Shown here: in pieces, positions 52,936 through 64,000 of the stretch | How positions within the stretch are numbered: position 1 is the stretch's first letter | Layout: each line of letters starts with the position of its first letter | Source of the DNA: Brachionus koreanus | Lineage: Eukaryota > Rotifera > Eurotatoria > Ploima > Brachionidae | Length of the DNA stretch: 64,000 nt | NCBI GenBank assembly: GCA_016987375.1 | Contig: PJRA01000549.1 | Coordinates: 914,431-978,430 of the forward strand | Reading direction: 5' to 3' | Notes under the pieces: model-generated | What the model saw: only the letters and a program-made list of their open reading frames with translations | What the model was told of the DNA's origin: nothing | Database searches by the model: none | Translations under genes and position numbers: made by a program

Positions 52936-55900
52936 TTATTGCAAAGCAGCACATATCTTATTCCATATATCTTTTTTGCATTTGTTTGAACGTCTAATAT
53001 TTTGCAATAGGTCAGTAAAATAGTTCATATTTCCCGAATAGAAAAATATATTTCGTGCAGTTAAAAGCATATTTATGAAATCTTCATGTTCATTTTGACT
53101 CAAATGATGCAGTTTAGACATACAACATCTAAAGTACAAATTCAAGCATCTTTGTACTAGCACATTTAGAATTGGTGAACAAAATATCATGCTGAATTGA
53201 GATGGATTATTTCGACTCAAATAATTAGCCGAATCAAAGACCAGTTCTTGAATTAAGAACGGATTCTGAATCACAACCGAACTTGATTGACAAAATTGAG
53301 TCAAATTAGAATTTGTTTTTTGAAAATTATCCAATTTTATGGCCACACCCCATAACCATTTAACATCATCGGCATAAGCTGGCGATTGTCTGTATTTTAT
53401 TTGTGACCCATCTGCCCGTCTAGGCAATGCCTCTAGTCCAAGCATGCCCACTCTAAACGCATTCATCAAATGTTGCAAGGCTGTAGGATCAATCTCTTTG
53501 TTCTCTTTGATCGATTGCTGATTATAGCTCTGAATCTGCTGATAGTTGATCATTGGATTAAAATTTTGGTTATAAAATGACATATATGGTGTGTTTCCTG
53601 GCACAAAAACTGGCATAAACTGACCATTGTTCATATAATTAACATGCTGCATGTTTGCATAATTGTATTGAGGTTGATGATTTGATTGGGAGGAATTGAC
53701 TGCCGCATTGGCCGATGTCGAGCCTTGAGTAGCTTGACCGGTTGTTTCACTTTTTTTCTCTTCTTCCAAATACAATTCATCCCATTTTCTAGCTATGCTG
53801 AATAAGATTTCCAGCAAACTCGTTGAGTTGGCATCCTTGACCGCATTTTCACATACAACACAAGCTCTCTGTATCATTTCTTTGTTCTGCTCCTTGCACT
53901 GAAGCAAGGCTCTCTGAATTTCAGTCAAATTCATCAAATGAGCAAAACGCAAAGAGCTTAGCGCAAGTTCGGCTGCTGCTTTGACTGCCATTTGATCTCT
54001 CACCCTGGACACTCGATCTGCAAGACAAACGCATTCACTAGGCGTCAGATGAGCTTGCCAGCACTCAATTAGAATGCAAATTGCCGGAAAACCAATTTCA
54101 ACAGCTTGAGAATTAACCCATGTTACTTGGCTCGAGTAAGTTCGACTTAGCCAGCTTGGTTGAACGCAATTGTGTAGTCCGAGAGCATATAGGCTGATTA
54201 AAAAAGAACATATGTGCAAATTACGATGAACTTGATTGCCTGGTTGATGACTGCTATGATTCAAAAATACCGATGTACTCATCGAACCACCTGCTTTGGT
54301 TAGAACAGTCTTGGAAAATTCATACATAAAATGAGCCAACGCTTCGCTTGGTTGCTGTACTTGTTTACGATTTAAATTGATTTGATTTATCAAATTTTGA
54401 TAATTAAATTTGCTAGTATTAAAATTTTGAGTTGGCACATAGCTAGGCTTTGGCTCACATTTGGCTTTGACTTGAACATTTTCAGTGCCACTGTCATCTC
54501 CACTATCTTCTTTTTGTTTTAAACTGAGACATCTGTATTTTACTTCAAGCAAAGACGAGTCCTTGGAATTCGATTCGTTTTCACTCTCTTCCCATCCCGA
54601 GCTCAATGATTCTATGTTTGAATTTTTAACACTGGCTACACATTCGGCTTGCTCAGCTTTTTTGTTTTCCTCACTAGCAGGTATTGAATCATCCAAGCCT
54701 AAATTGGCATACTCTTGCAATTGTAGCTGTTGTATTTTTTTAAAATTGGGATTAAACGGATTAAAATTAATTAAATTATTTGATTTAAACATGCAATGAA
54801 TATCAATATCGAGTATTTTGTCCATAATTTTTAACAATTTGGATTCATCATCTTTGTAAGTCATAAGTAAAGTGAGTGCCAAATCGCCTTTTTGTCGTCG
54901 AATGCCCTCGCAAAGTAAAGGATAAAGCGATTCGCTTATGTTTGTCTTGAGAGTAAGCATGTTGAGTGCGGCCTCGAAACCCAAATCTTTGTCTTCTTGG
55001 CTTGTCGAATTGGTCAATATGTCAAAGACATACGAACACAGCATTATTGGAATTGTTAGATTTGACTCACGAATTTTCGGCATATCTTTCAACATTTGTG
55101 CCTTTTCCCTAACCAAACACATGTCTAAGTTTTTTGATTTTTTTAATAAATTAACCAGTTCTTGCTCTAAATTTAACAAGCGTATTTCAATTGATTTTGT
55201 AATTGCTGGAGGTCTGGCAATTTCAAGGCCATAAATACCAACTGTAAATGAAATTTTCACCTGATCGCCAAGTATTTGACATAAAGTAAAGCAACGCCAT
55301 AAATTTGTTGTCTCATAGGCGAATATTAATTTTCCAGTCGAGTTTATGTCAAATATTTTTTTGGCCAAAAGCTCTCCCAAAATAATAGAATAGTCGAAAA
55401 TCCCATGCGAATGCAAAGCTTCGCAACGCATCAACAATACATCAAATTTATTTGGCTCGTATTTGGCAATTTTAAGCTTAAATGCTTCTGTTTCTGATGG
55501 ACGATGAATTTCTTTTTTTTCCACAATATCATTTATTTCGCACATGAGCATATCACAACTAGATCTAAACAAGTCAGACTTGGAAAAGTCAAACTCAAGC
55601 CAATTTAAATTACTGGCATAAATAGCCGATGTGAAGCTTATAAATAGTTCTGTATCTAATTTTTTAATCAATTTTTCTAAATTGCTATTTTGAGTTTGAA
55701 CTGGAGTCCATAGATTTGTCTGTGTGCTAATGTTCGACACATAATTGCAATACTTTTTTAGTTTTTCTATTACCAAAGAATTCCATTGAATTAATTGTTC
55801 CCTGAATAATTGTTTCTCTTCAAAATCGTTTAAATATGGATTTAGGCAAGCTATTTTCCATAAGCGAACGATTTCGTCCATTAAAAACGAGCCAGCTTGG

Positions 55901-58900
55901 TGCACTTGGGTAGAAAGGCTTGAATTGTGCGAGTGATTTGATCGGTGAGGATTCAAACTGGCCGATATAGTGTTGAATAGAAGCTTTTCATGGTTGAATT
56001 GAGATGTTTTTACCAAAAACCATAGTTGAACTATTTGATCGAAATTTATACATTCAGAAGTCAAAGTTCTCAGTAATGGAATAGCATTTTTGTCTTTCTG
56101 TTTGAACATTTCCTTAATAATCGAGACTAAATTCCACATTGCCTCAGGTTCTCGGCCTCTCAGCGGTCGAAGAAGATTAGTGTATTCGGCAGAGGCAGCC
56201 GATGAGGCATGTTCTAAACACTCTATGTCGCTAACAACATTCGGAGTTGGCGCCAGAAATTTGACCAGTGTTTTTCGAATGTTTTCTTGAAGAACTAGTT
56301 CGTCAAGACACCATTGACTTATGTCATTTTGAGACGCTCCTGCTGTTGGGTCTGGTGCTCCGCTGACTAAATTTATTGACGAATCGTCGCCCTTTAGAAG
56401 CTCGTCAAGCAACTTTTGAGCAGTTGGTAAAACCTTAATTAAAAATCAGTTAATTGATATAAAAATTTTAATTCTCATAGAAAGATAAATATCTAAGAAG
56501 TTATTGAAGTGATCAAACTTTAACTGATTGCTGAGAAGCTCGTATTGAAAAAGCAATATATTTTAATGAGTATATTCATCTTTGACCAATTCTAATATTC
56601 GATTTAGAGAATTTCTGCCCATTTTTCTTAAGTTTAAAAAATAAACTTAATATTTTACAATTAATTCAATTAAATTCATAAAAAAATATTTAACAAATAA
56701 AATTATTAATAAAATTATTATTACTTAAATAAAACTACTCAATTTTAATTTCAAAAATTTTTTTAATTAAATTTTATTTTGAAATTTTAAAATATGTTTA
56801 ATTATTAATAAGTCAGTGATGGTCAAAATTCTAAATAAACCAATTATTCGACTATTCGACAATATGACTTCAAATTTTAGAAGAATATGAAATTAAAAGA
56901 TTAATTTGACTTTATATTGATAATTCTTGAATCAATCAATCAGATCTGATTAAATTAAAGCTAATAGTTCATTCCATAGTAAAAATATACTTAAATAAGA
57001 CAAATATATGATTTTCTATAATTTATATTTTTAGTCAATTAAATGATAATCAATTTAGAACTTGAAATATTTTTTCATTTATTAATTGATAAGAAAAAGT
57101 AAATTTGGATTGAAATCTTTTGATATTTAAAAAAAACTTTCTTAATTTTTTCAAATAAAATTACTTCAGAAATGTTCTAAACAAATAATGAAATTGATAT
57201 TTTTTGCAAGGTTAGATTTTTTTAAAATTTCCCAAATTTAGAAAATTAAAAAAGTATTACCTTTTAAAAATAATGCTCAGAACTTATTAGAAAACTAAAG
57301 ATCTAATAATAATTAAAAATCATTTGTTTAACATGAAAATTTATCTTTTTTAATTGTAACAGCTAAAACCTTTTTTTTTAAAAAATAATAAGCATGATCA
57401 TTAAAAATTGATCATTATTTTCAAACATGTTAGATTGATGGTTTTAAGAAAAATAATTACAAAATTAAGGAAGCTTATATTTAAAATTTAAGGAATTATT
57501 TTCTATAAGCATTAAATTTAAGTCATACAATATTCGAATCAATTGAACTTTTGCAATTCAAGATCAGTATTAAGCAACTTCGTTGGCGGCTCCAACTTTC
57601 AATAGGTTTGTGTTGGCCGATTTGATGTTAAGGTCAAAAAATAAAATCACAACTTCATATAGAAATTTTAATAGATTTTATAGTTCTTTTATTACAATAT
57701 CATCATGAGGATAGCATGATTAGCAGTTTAAGCACTGAGCTAACTTAAAATAGTTAATTGAAATTTGTTTAAATATTAAATTTCAGTATTTACCGTAAAA
57801 TCTTGCAAGATCGTGCATGGGATAACTTTTGATCCTTAGGTTTTAGTACATACATAAACGACCATCCATCTAATGTTAAAATCGGCCCCTTTGGAATGCG
57901 TGCATAAAAATGTGCATTACATGTTTTGATGCGAAGTTAAAATTCAAAAAACCTGCAATAATGCTGGGTCAAAAATGAAATACGGGCTTGACCCCGCATT
58001 AAAAATTATAAATTGAATTATAGGCCAAAAAGTTTAAGTTTTTGAGTTATGGTGCGGATTTAAAAATCAGGATTACAAATAAATCAAATGAAATAATTAA
58101 AAATAGCTTTTAATAGCCTCTAATTTAATTTATAAGTTTAAATTTTTAATGCGGCGTCAAGTCCGCATTTCGGTTATATGCGCGCATCTCAAAGGGGTCG
58201 ATTTTAACATAAGGTTAAGGTAGTCGCTTATGCGTGAACTAAAACCTAAGAATCGAAAGTTATCTCATGCACGATCTCGCAAGGGTTTTGGGTATGTTTT
58301 AAAGATTTTTCTTCTTCTTAGACTTTCACAAATGGCTTTAAGTTTTAGAAATTTTGTATCTTATTTTCTAGGAGCTTTATTGTAATCAGCATATGATTGA
58401 AAGAGAATATTTCAATATCAATGTACAGTTATTTTATTACTGATTTTATTTTAATTAAAACAGCTAGAATAAATCTGAAACTAGAAGTGTTGGTCATTAT
58501 TTGAAAAAAAATATTTCATTATCTTTGATTTTCTGAGGACTAAAACTTGAAAAATCATAATTTTACTTTTTAATTCTACTTTTATTATTTTAATAAATTT
58601 TGAATATAATTTTAAACATTATAGATCAAAGTCTAATTCCTGGGATTTTAGCTTTTTAAGTCAAACTCATGTTTTTAGTAAAAATTTAAATAATTTTTTT
58701 TTTAAAATATGTCAAAAAAAAATATAACGTTTTCTAATTTTAATTACTAGAAAATAATTTTATCATCAATCATTAAACCTTTATTTTAATGGTATCAATC
58801 ATAAAAATTCGATATTTTATTTAGTCTATTTGAAAAAATAAAGTACTTAGTTCCCTACTTGAATTAAAAAGATTTTTTTTTCATGTTTACTGAACATCTA

Positions 58901-59942
58901 TATTAATAATCTAAATAAATACTCTATCTTTACCTAATCATTTTATCTTTGAATGGAAAGCTTTTTTAAAATTTGGTTGTAAAATACGAAGAATTACCTG
59001 TTGAGGTAGTTCGCTTATGAGATATTGAGCAAATTTTTGAAGTTGATCACGTTTGAGCTTAGATAGTGACTCGGAAACTGGTGCTCTATATTCTACAGAT
59101 TCTGAATCTAAAATTCTAGTCAAACAAACTGCAACTATGTGACAACACCAAGACACATTTTGTTTAGAGCATGTACACGAGCAATTAACAATTCTCTTTC
59201 GATCACACACCAACGAAACGCTAAAACAACTATTAGAAAATCCACTCATAAGAATATTGTTCTGTTTAGAATTGTAGTAGCTCAGGTTATTTGAATTATT
59301 TTGGCTCAAATTTTGACTAACCTGAGCACTTAGATGAAAGCCTATTTGCAATATTTTTCTAACACATTTTGCTCTATACATTTGTTCACCTTTCATATAC
59401 TCGTCGGCATTTCCATTTGCCAGACACGAATAAAGTCTAATATTGTCGATCGCATCTGGAAACGAAGCTTTGGTTATTTTTAGTTGTAGATATTCTGGAA
59501 CCGGCTGTTTATATGTTTCCACAAGCTCAAAAGCTACATTACCAGCAACATAATTTGCGCATAAATCTACCAAATTCTCGATTTTTGTAGCATCACTGTG
59601 ACGTTTGGGCTTGATTATATTTTGGTTAATCAATGTAAGCTGGTTGAAATAGGGGTCGTTAAAGCTGTTTGATTTCCAATCTCGCCAATTTGCTAATGGA
59701 TTTGGCAAAGACGAACTTTGATTTGGGGCCGATGTGCCAGGCAATCCATCCGGGTTGTCAGTACTTGCCCATGAATAAGAATCGTCTTCGTCCAGTTGAT
59801 CGCTGTCAAAATCATCGTTTGGATCGTTCCAAAGCATGTTGGCATTTGTTTGTACTTGATTAGAGACGTTATTTCTCGTCTCATTCGATGTGTCCGGTTG
59901 ATCACTGCCAGATGAATTTGTCTGTTGAAAGAACCGACTCAT
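52936..59942 (-). CDS. ZSWIM8: ZSWIM8, SWIM-type zinc-finger substrate receptor of a Cullin-RING ligase (2 exons, 1,480 aa)
   Basis: In animals ZSWIM8 (EBAX-1 in nematodes, Dora in flies) is the receptor of a Cullin E3 ligase that degrades Argonaute in target-directed microRNA decay. Exon 1 59942-58998 (315 codons), intron 58997-56434, exon 2 56433-52936 (stop included). The junction joins ELPQQ to VLPTAQKLLDELLKGDDSS, matching the human order. Exon 1 has an acidic disordered N-terminus, then IRLYSCLANGNADEY, LQIGFHLSAQV, the SWIM finger CTCSKQNVSWCCH (Cys256, Cys258, Cys266, His268) and APVSESLSKLKRDQLQKFAQ. Exon 2 has NLVSGAPDPTAGASQND, LLRPLRGREPEAMWNLVSII and KGDLALTLLMTYKDDESKLL. The LLRPLRGREPE block separates it from ZSWIM4/5/6. 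The protein is shorter than human (about 1,840 aa), mainly in the low-complexity middle. Start: the ATG of MSRFFQQTNSSGS. Confidence 0.95.
57583..57660. mobile_element. Half copy of the CGGCC foldback family
   Basis: The stretch gttggcggctccaac ... gtgttggccgatttgatg ... caaaaaataaaat parallels the left arm of the 6584-6816 element (gtgttggccgttttgatggccg, then caaaaataaaact). No matching inverted arm is visible nearby, so it is partial or eroded. Confidence 0.4.
57793..58292. mobile_element. 500-bp foldback MITE flanked by TA
   Basis: Outer arms of about 100 bp (57793-57906 and 58175-58292) are inverted copies. Shared words: ttgcragatcgtgcatg, ttaggttttagt, ttaaaatcg and cccctttg. Weaker internal pairing (cgggcttgaccccgcatt against aatgcggcgtcaagtccgc) continues inward. 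TA dinucleotides sit immediately outside both ends (57791-57792, 58293-58294), as expected for Tc1/mariner-type insertion. No coding capacity. Confidence 0.75.
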
Positions 59943-61469
59943 TCCAAAATATTCCGAGACTTAAATTGATCTCTTGATTTGTTTTAATTTTTTTACTATT
60001 TTAACTTTTGAAGGTTAATTGATGTATCAGACATAATTATGTACTTTCTATTCATTCATAAACAATTTGAATATTTAGAATAATGTCAAATTTAACATAA
60101 CTTTTATTTTTTTTATTTTCCTTTGATTAAATTATTTTATTATCTTAATAAAAAAAAAAAAATTATCAAATTTTTTAAAAAGGACATTTTGAACCTGAAA
60201 ATCTAATTTTGATTTTTCATTTTTTTAAAAAACCATGATATTTAAATTCTACGACAAAAATACATTATAGTGCACTAGATTTTTAATTTTTAAATTATGT
60301 CCTCTTTGGATACTAGGGGCCGGAAGTTGACCAACTCAAAAAAATTAATAGTATTCAAATTCATATAACTACAAAAGCTTCATATAATAATCGACCCTCT
60401 ATTGATAGCTGAGACTATAAGCTACAATAGTATAATATAATCATAGTTATTATAATTATTTTTGGCCAAGTAATATACAATAATAAGAAAAATCGACTTT
60501 TTTAGAATTCAAAGTTGATTTTTGATTCCTTCCCTTAATTTTTACAATAAGATCGACCACGATTCTGAAAGCGCATCAAAAACTTTTCAAACTGACAAAT
60601 TTTCAGCCGTCCCTTTTGTTTCCTTCAAAATCTGCTTGAGTTAAAAGTTAAAAATTAAAAAAATTTAGAAAATTTTTTCAAAAAATTTTATTTTAGTTTA
60701 TTTAAATCTAGAGGATAATCGTATTTAAATAATCGGAATTTTAAATAACTTAAAAATAAAATCAACTGATTACTTATATTTGCCAAACAAGTACAAATAT
60801 CGACTATAATTAAGATTTGATTAAATCGAGACAACTTCTCATGACTAAAAATAATGATAAATACTATCGCATTCTTGAAAAAGTTTTTATTTTATTTATT
60901 TAATTTAATACACTATCAAAGAGGTCAAGTATAGTTGTATTAGGCTTTTTTGATTAAAATATAATAAAAACATAAAAAAATTGTGATAATTTGAAGAAAA
61001 TTTAATTTCATATTTTTCAAAAAGAAAATAAATTTTTAGGTTAACTTAATTTAAAATATCTTTTTAGGAGACCGAAAAAAGGTCGAAAATGAAAGCTGGT
61101 TCTTGCAATGCTATTAATTATTTACTATATTTTAAATTATTTTAAAATGAATAAATGCTTTTTTTACTAAAATTTTTAAAAAAATTGTAGTTTGTATTTG
61201 TATTTTTATTTTTTTTTACATTATTTTCTACCTGACTGGCTTTTTTTGTTTAATTTGGCTTTCATTCAAATACATAAAAAGAATTTCAAATTTTTAGAGT
61301 TTTATTAACGTTTTACTTTGGTATTTGTCAATGAATTTGTATTTTAAGATATTTTATATAGGTATTGTATGAAAAATTCCCACAAAAATTTCACATGAAC
61401 TAGGAGCATGGGTCAAATGAGTTTTTAGTAATGTACAGCCAAAAATAATGTAATAAAAATTGACTTTCA

Positions 61470-61782
61470 TTTTCAAAAATAGGTTTTGAGAAATTTGGTA
61501 CAAAATGAAAAAATAGAACAAAAAAAAATGCTTAAAAATCTTATAACTTTTTTTCTGGAGGCTTTTAATTAGTTCTGTAAATGCGACAAACTACGTACTT
61601 AGTTGTACCAAAAGTCAAAGTCTGCTAATTGTTCATAATAGTATAACTTTGAATGTTGCACCATATTGCATTTACAGAACTTGCTTTTGACTCTTAAAGA
61701 AAAGTTATAAAAATTTTTAACATTTTGGTCTGTTCTACATATTGTACTAAATATCACAAGCCCAAAAATCATTTTTGAGTTT
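61470..61782. repeat. Imperfect long inverted repeat (degenerate foldback)
   Basis: The left segment 61470-61590 (ggtacaaaatg ... tagaacaaa ... ttataactttt ... agttctgtaaatgc) is approximately complementary to 61660-61782. The two halves share the order of at least five words with small insertions. Probably an old foldback element. Confidence 0.5.
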
Positions 61783-62644
61783 AAATAACGGGTGAATCAT
61801 AATGTTTTGCAAAATATTCAAATCAAGATTTTAATATAATCAGAAAATCGGACAAGGCTGAAATTTTACAAACTTATAAACATTTTATCAATATACTTTT
61901 TTTTTAAGTATGGCTCTGGATTAGTGCATTACTTGAACGCTCTAGGCCTTCAGGCACACTTGTTCCCCTTTGAAGGGACTGTCCCCTGACTTGATTTTTA
62001 TTTTTTATTTTTCTCATTAAAAATATAATTTATGAATAATTTAGCTATCTAAAACGCTACAGATCATAATTTTCTGATTATCAATACTTAAAATAATGTC
62101 AAAATACTACAAAAATGCACTTTTTTTGCCATGCTTTAATAAATAGGAAAAAACGAATATTGACTTAAAGCTAACGATAGGAGTATTCGAATTCCAAAAT
62201 TTGAACCCAATATTTATTTATCTAAGATCAATATTCTCTAAAAAATTTGAGCCGATTAGACTAACTAAAAAGTTTAAGGCTAAAAAATGACCTTAAAAAA
62301 GTATATTATGGTCAACCCCTAACAACTAGAGGTATCCTTCATTAATTTTTTTGGCTTAGGTATTTTTTTAAAGATTAATAACTAAGCTTTCTTAAGATCT
62401 ATAAAACACAAGTTATGCATTACTTGATTTAAAAAAAAAACTAAAACAAAACTTTGAAGATTAATATTTATTTATGACAATAGTTTCCATTTGCCATTTC
62501 AACACCTCTTACTCTTTTATTAAAACCTTCTATTGCGTTTTTTACATCTTCCATCTTAATTTTTTCAAAGCTTTGAGAATTAATTGTTTTTTAAAAGCTA
62601 AAAATATCCATAATAGAATTAGAATTCTTGATTTGATCGAACGA

Positions 62645-62982
62645 AATCAAGAAAGCAAAACCAAAAGAGGAAGCAAAAATTGATTTAAATCCAGGTTTCA
62701 TCGAAAGATTTTTAAAATCTGTTTCTCAGTAATCCAATCATATCAATAAAAAACATTGATGTAAAAGACGGAATCATTACTGGACTGACCGGACCATTTG
62801 TAGATTGCAGTAATAGAGTACTAATTTTGAAAAATGAATGCGGAAAATAAGATTTCAATACTGAAAATGAGAAAAAGCATAAAAATTTTAGAAAAGTTGT
62901 CACTAAATTTCAATTTTCATTTGTAAATGCAATCGAATCGACTATTCATAAAGTACAAGAAACTTGTTTGAAAAACGAATAG
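62645..62982 (+). pseudogene. Exon-like or decayed coding fragments, unidentified
   Basis: Protein-like stretches in frame IKKAKPKEEAKIDLNPGFIE, then, after a stop, NIDVKDGIITGLTGPFVDC, then another stop and a Lys-rich stretch ending in HKVQETCLKNE. Composition is more balanced than the flanks. Stops and absent splice signals suggest a decayed gene or retrocopy. No family recognised. Confidence 0.2.
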
Positions 62983-63751
62983 GTTAGGGTTTATTTTAAA
63001 ATGAATGCTTTACAAGGAAGAAAAATCAAGCTTGCGGAAAATTGATTTAGTTAACAATTCTGAATATTTAATTTATTTTTACTGCTATTTTTTGTCTACT
63101 TTTAATATAATAAAAAAAAACTAATAAATTCAATAAATAAGACACAAGTTTAAATAAATAATTTAATATTTATAACTAAGATTTTTTTAAAAATAAATAA
63201 CAAAGATTAGATTTTTGATTCAAATAAAAACATTAAAAAAATCACTTTTTTTTGATTCAGTTGCATTTAAGATTTTTAATGATAAATTAATAAAGAATAA
63301 AGTTATTTTCGAACTATTTTTTTGTTGAATTTAAATTTATCATGCTGAAATTAAAAAAAAAAATTAATTAATAAATTAATTACAAATTAAGAATGATAGA
63401 AATACTTAATGAAAATTTTTTAAAGAATAAAATTGGATAGAATGGGACTGATGTTGGAACCCCTGTTGGAATGGACCTGGCTTCTTGAACAGAACGGGAT
63501 CTTTCATTTATATTTATTTTAATAAAAGGACAGATAAATTTATTTCAGAGAATTAAAAGTACTATAACAAAGAATTAATAAAGGTATTAATAATAGGTAA
63601 TTGTTTCTTCATTGTTTCTAATATTGAAATCAACTATCATATTTTCTGGACTAAAATGTGATGAAGAATTGTACTAATTGAAGAAGATTAGTTTCAATGG
63701 AAAACCCAGATCTATGCCATGAGAATTGTTCACAAAACAAATTACCGGTGA

Positions 63752-63964
63752 TCATGATTTTAAAACTATGATTAATACATGATCATTTTGAACAGCAAAA
63801 ATTATGATATTATTAGTTTTGTTAAAATTTATTGAATATTTTAAAAAGATAAAATCAGTAATAAGACTAATATTTTGTTTATACTTAGGGATTAATTTGA
63901 CATCACCGTTCTTTTGAAGTAAAAAACTTATCGGGCTTTTGAATCTTGACACTAAAAAGCCGGA
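63752..63964 (-). other. Possible terminal exon of a minus-strand gene running off the window
   Basis: An acceptor-like ttaaaatcag precedes an open frame beginning SGFLVSRFKSPISFLLQKNG and ending in a TGA at 63754-63752. The upstream part would lie beyond the window edge. No motif recognised; it could be chance. Confidence 0.25.
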
Positions 63965-64000
63965 CTGATTTTAATAAAAATTTCAAATTTTGTAATGTAG

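Larger units (their letters stand above)
56434..58997 (-). other. ZSWIM8 intron (2.56 kb) hosting two element remnants
   Basis: Minus-strand GT (58997-58996) to AG (56435-56434). Besides AT-rich DNA it holds a foldback element with TA ends (57793-58292) and a partial CGGCC-family piece near 57583-57660. Confidence 0.9.
59943..64000. other. Mostly non-coding region upstream of ZSWIM8
   Basis: The ZSWIM8 promoter side, then AT-rich DNA. It contains an imperfect inverted repeat (61470-61782), an exon-like region (62645-62982, plus) and a possible terminal exon (63752-63964, minus). No complete gene is supported. Confidence 0.5.

Noticed and set aside
61930..62000. GC-richer hairpin-like stretch (ttcccctttgaagggactgtcccct)
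   Set aside because: A short partial inverted repeat only; no RNA family or repeat partner recognised.

Overview
The window is invertebrate animal nuclear DNA. It is strongly AT-rich, its genes are split by GT-AG introns that are mostly only about 45-62 bp long, and its conserved genes are eukaryotic and mostly metazoan: an axonemal dynein, a GARP subunit, ZSWIM8, a death-domain protein and ubiquitin-L40. The combination of high AT content and minute introns fits a small gnathiferan or lophotrochozoan such as a monogonont rotifer. The species is inference only. One assembly gap lies at 20555-20792.

Layout. (1) 18-16526 (+): an outer-arm dynein heavy chain of the DNAH5/DNAH8 type, 13 exons, 5' end outside the window. 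(2) 18033-23034 (+): VPS53, reconstructed as 9 exons (804 aa); its last intron holds the gap and GC-rich repeats. (3) 24119-24396: a retroposed tRNA-like (SINE-class) element with a perfect 14-bp target duplication. (4) 24622-25350 (-): an unrecognised single-pass membrane protein. (5) 25351-34647: a 9.3-kb gene desert. (6) 34648-37353 (+): a large C2H2 zinc-finger protein. (7) 39179-40675 (+): cytosolic seryl-tRNA synthetase. (8) 42625-43813 (+): a six-exon gene joining an N-myristoylation motif, a calcineurin-B-like EF-hand region and a C-terminal death domain. (9) 46602-47393 (+): a small basic Cys-containing protein. (10) 50843-51286 (+): ubiquitin-ribosomal protein L40. (11) 52936-59942 (-): ZSWIM8, two coding exons separated by a 2.6-kb intron. 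(12) 59943-64000: mostly non-coding, with weak exon-like pieces.

The genes do not form one pathway. They are mostly housekeeping or cell-biological genes: ciliary motility, endosome-to-Golgi tethering, translation, ubiquitin/ribosome supply and microRNA turnover. The item closest to a new system is the EF-hand/death-domain fusion, a possible calcium- or membrane-linked death-fold adaptor. A second theme is mobile DNA: a family of CGGCC-rich foldback elements stands out sharply from the AT-rich host (about 6.6 kb, 20.1 kb, 49.2-50.0 kb, 57.6 kb). There is also a TA-flanked 500-bp foldback element inside the ZSWIM8 intron, a second dispersed repeat family, and possible mariner and Harbinger relics. 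Several of these elements sit inside the few long introns.
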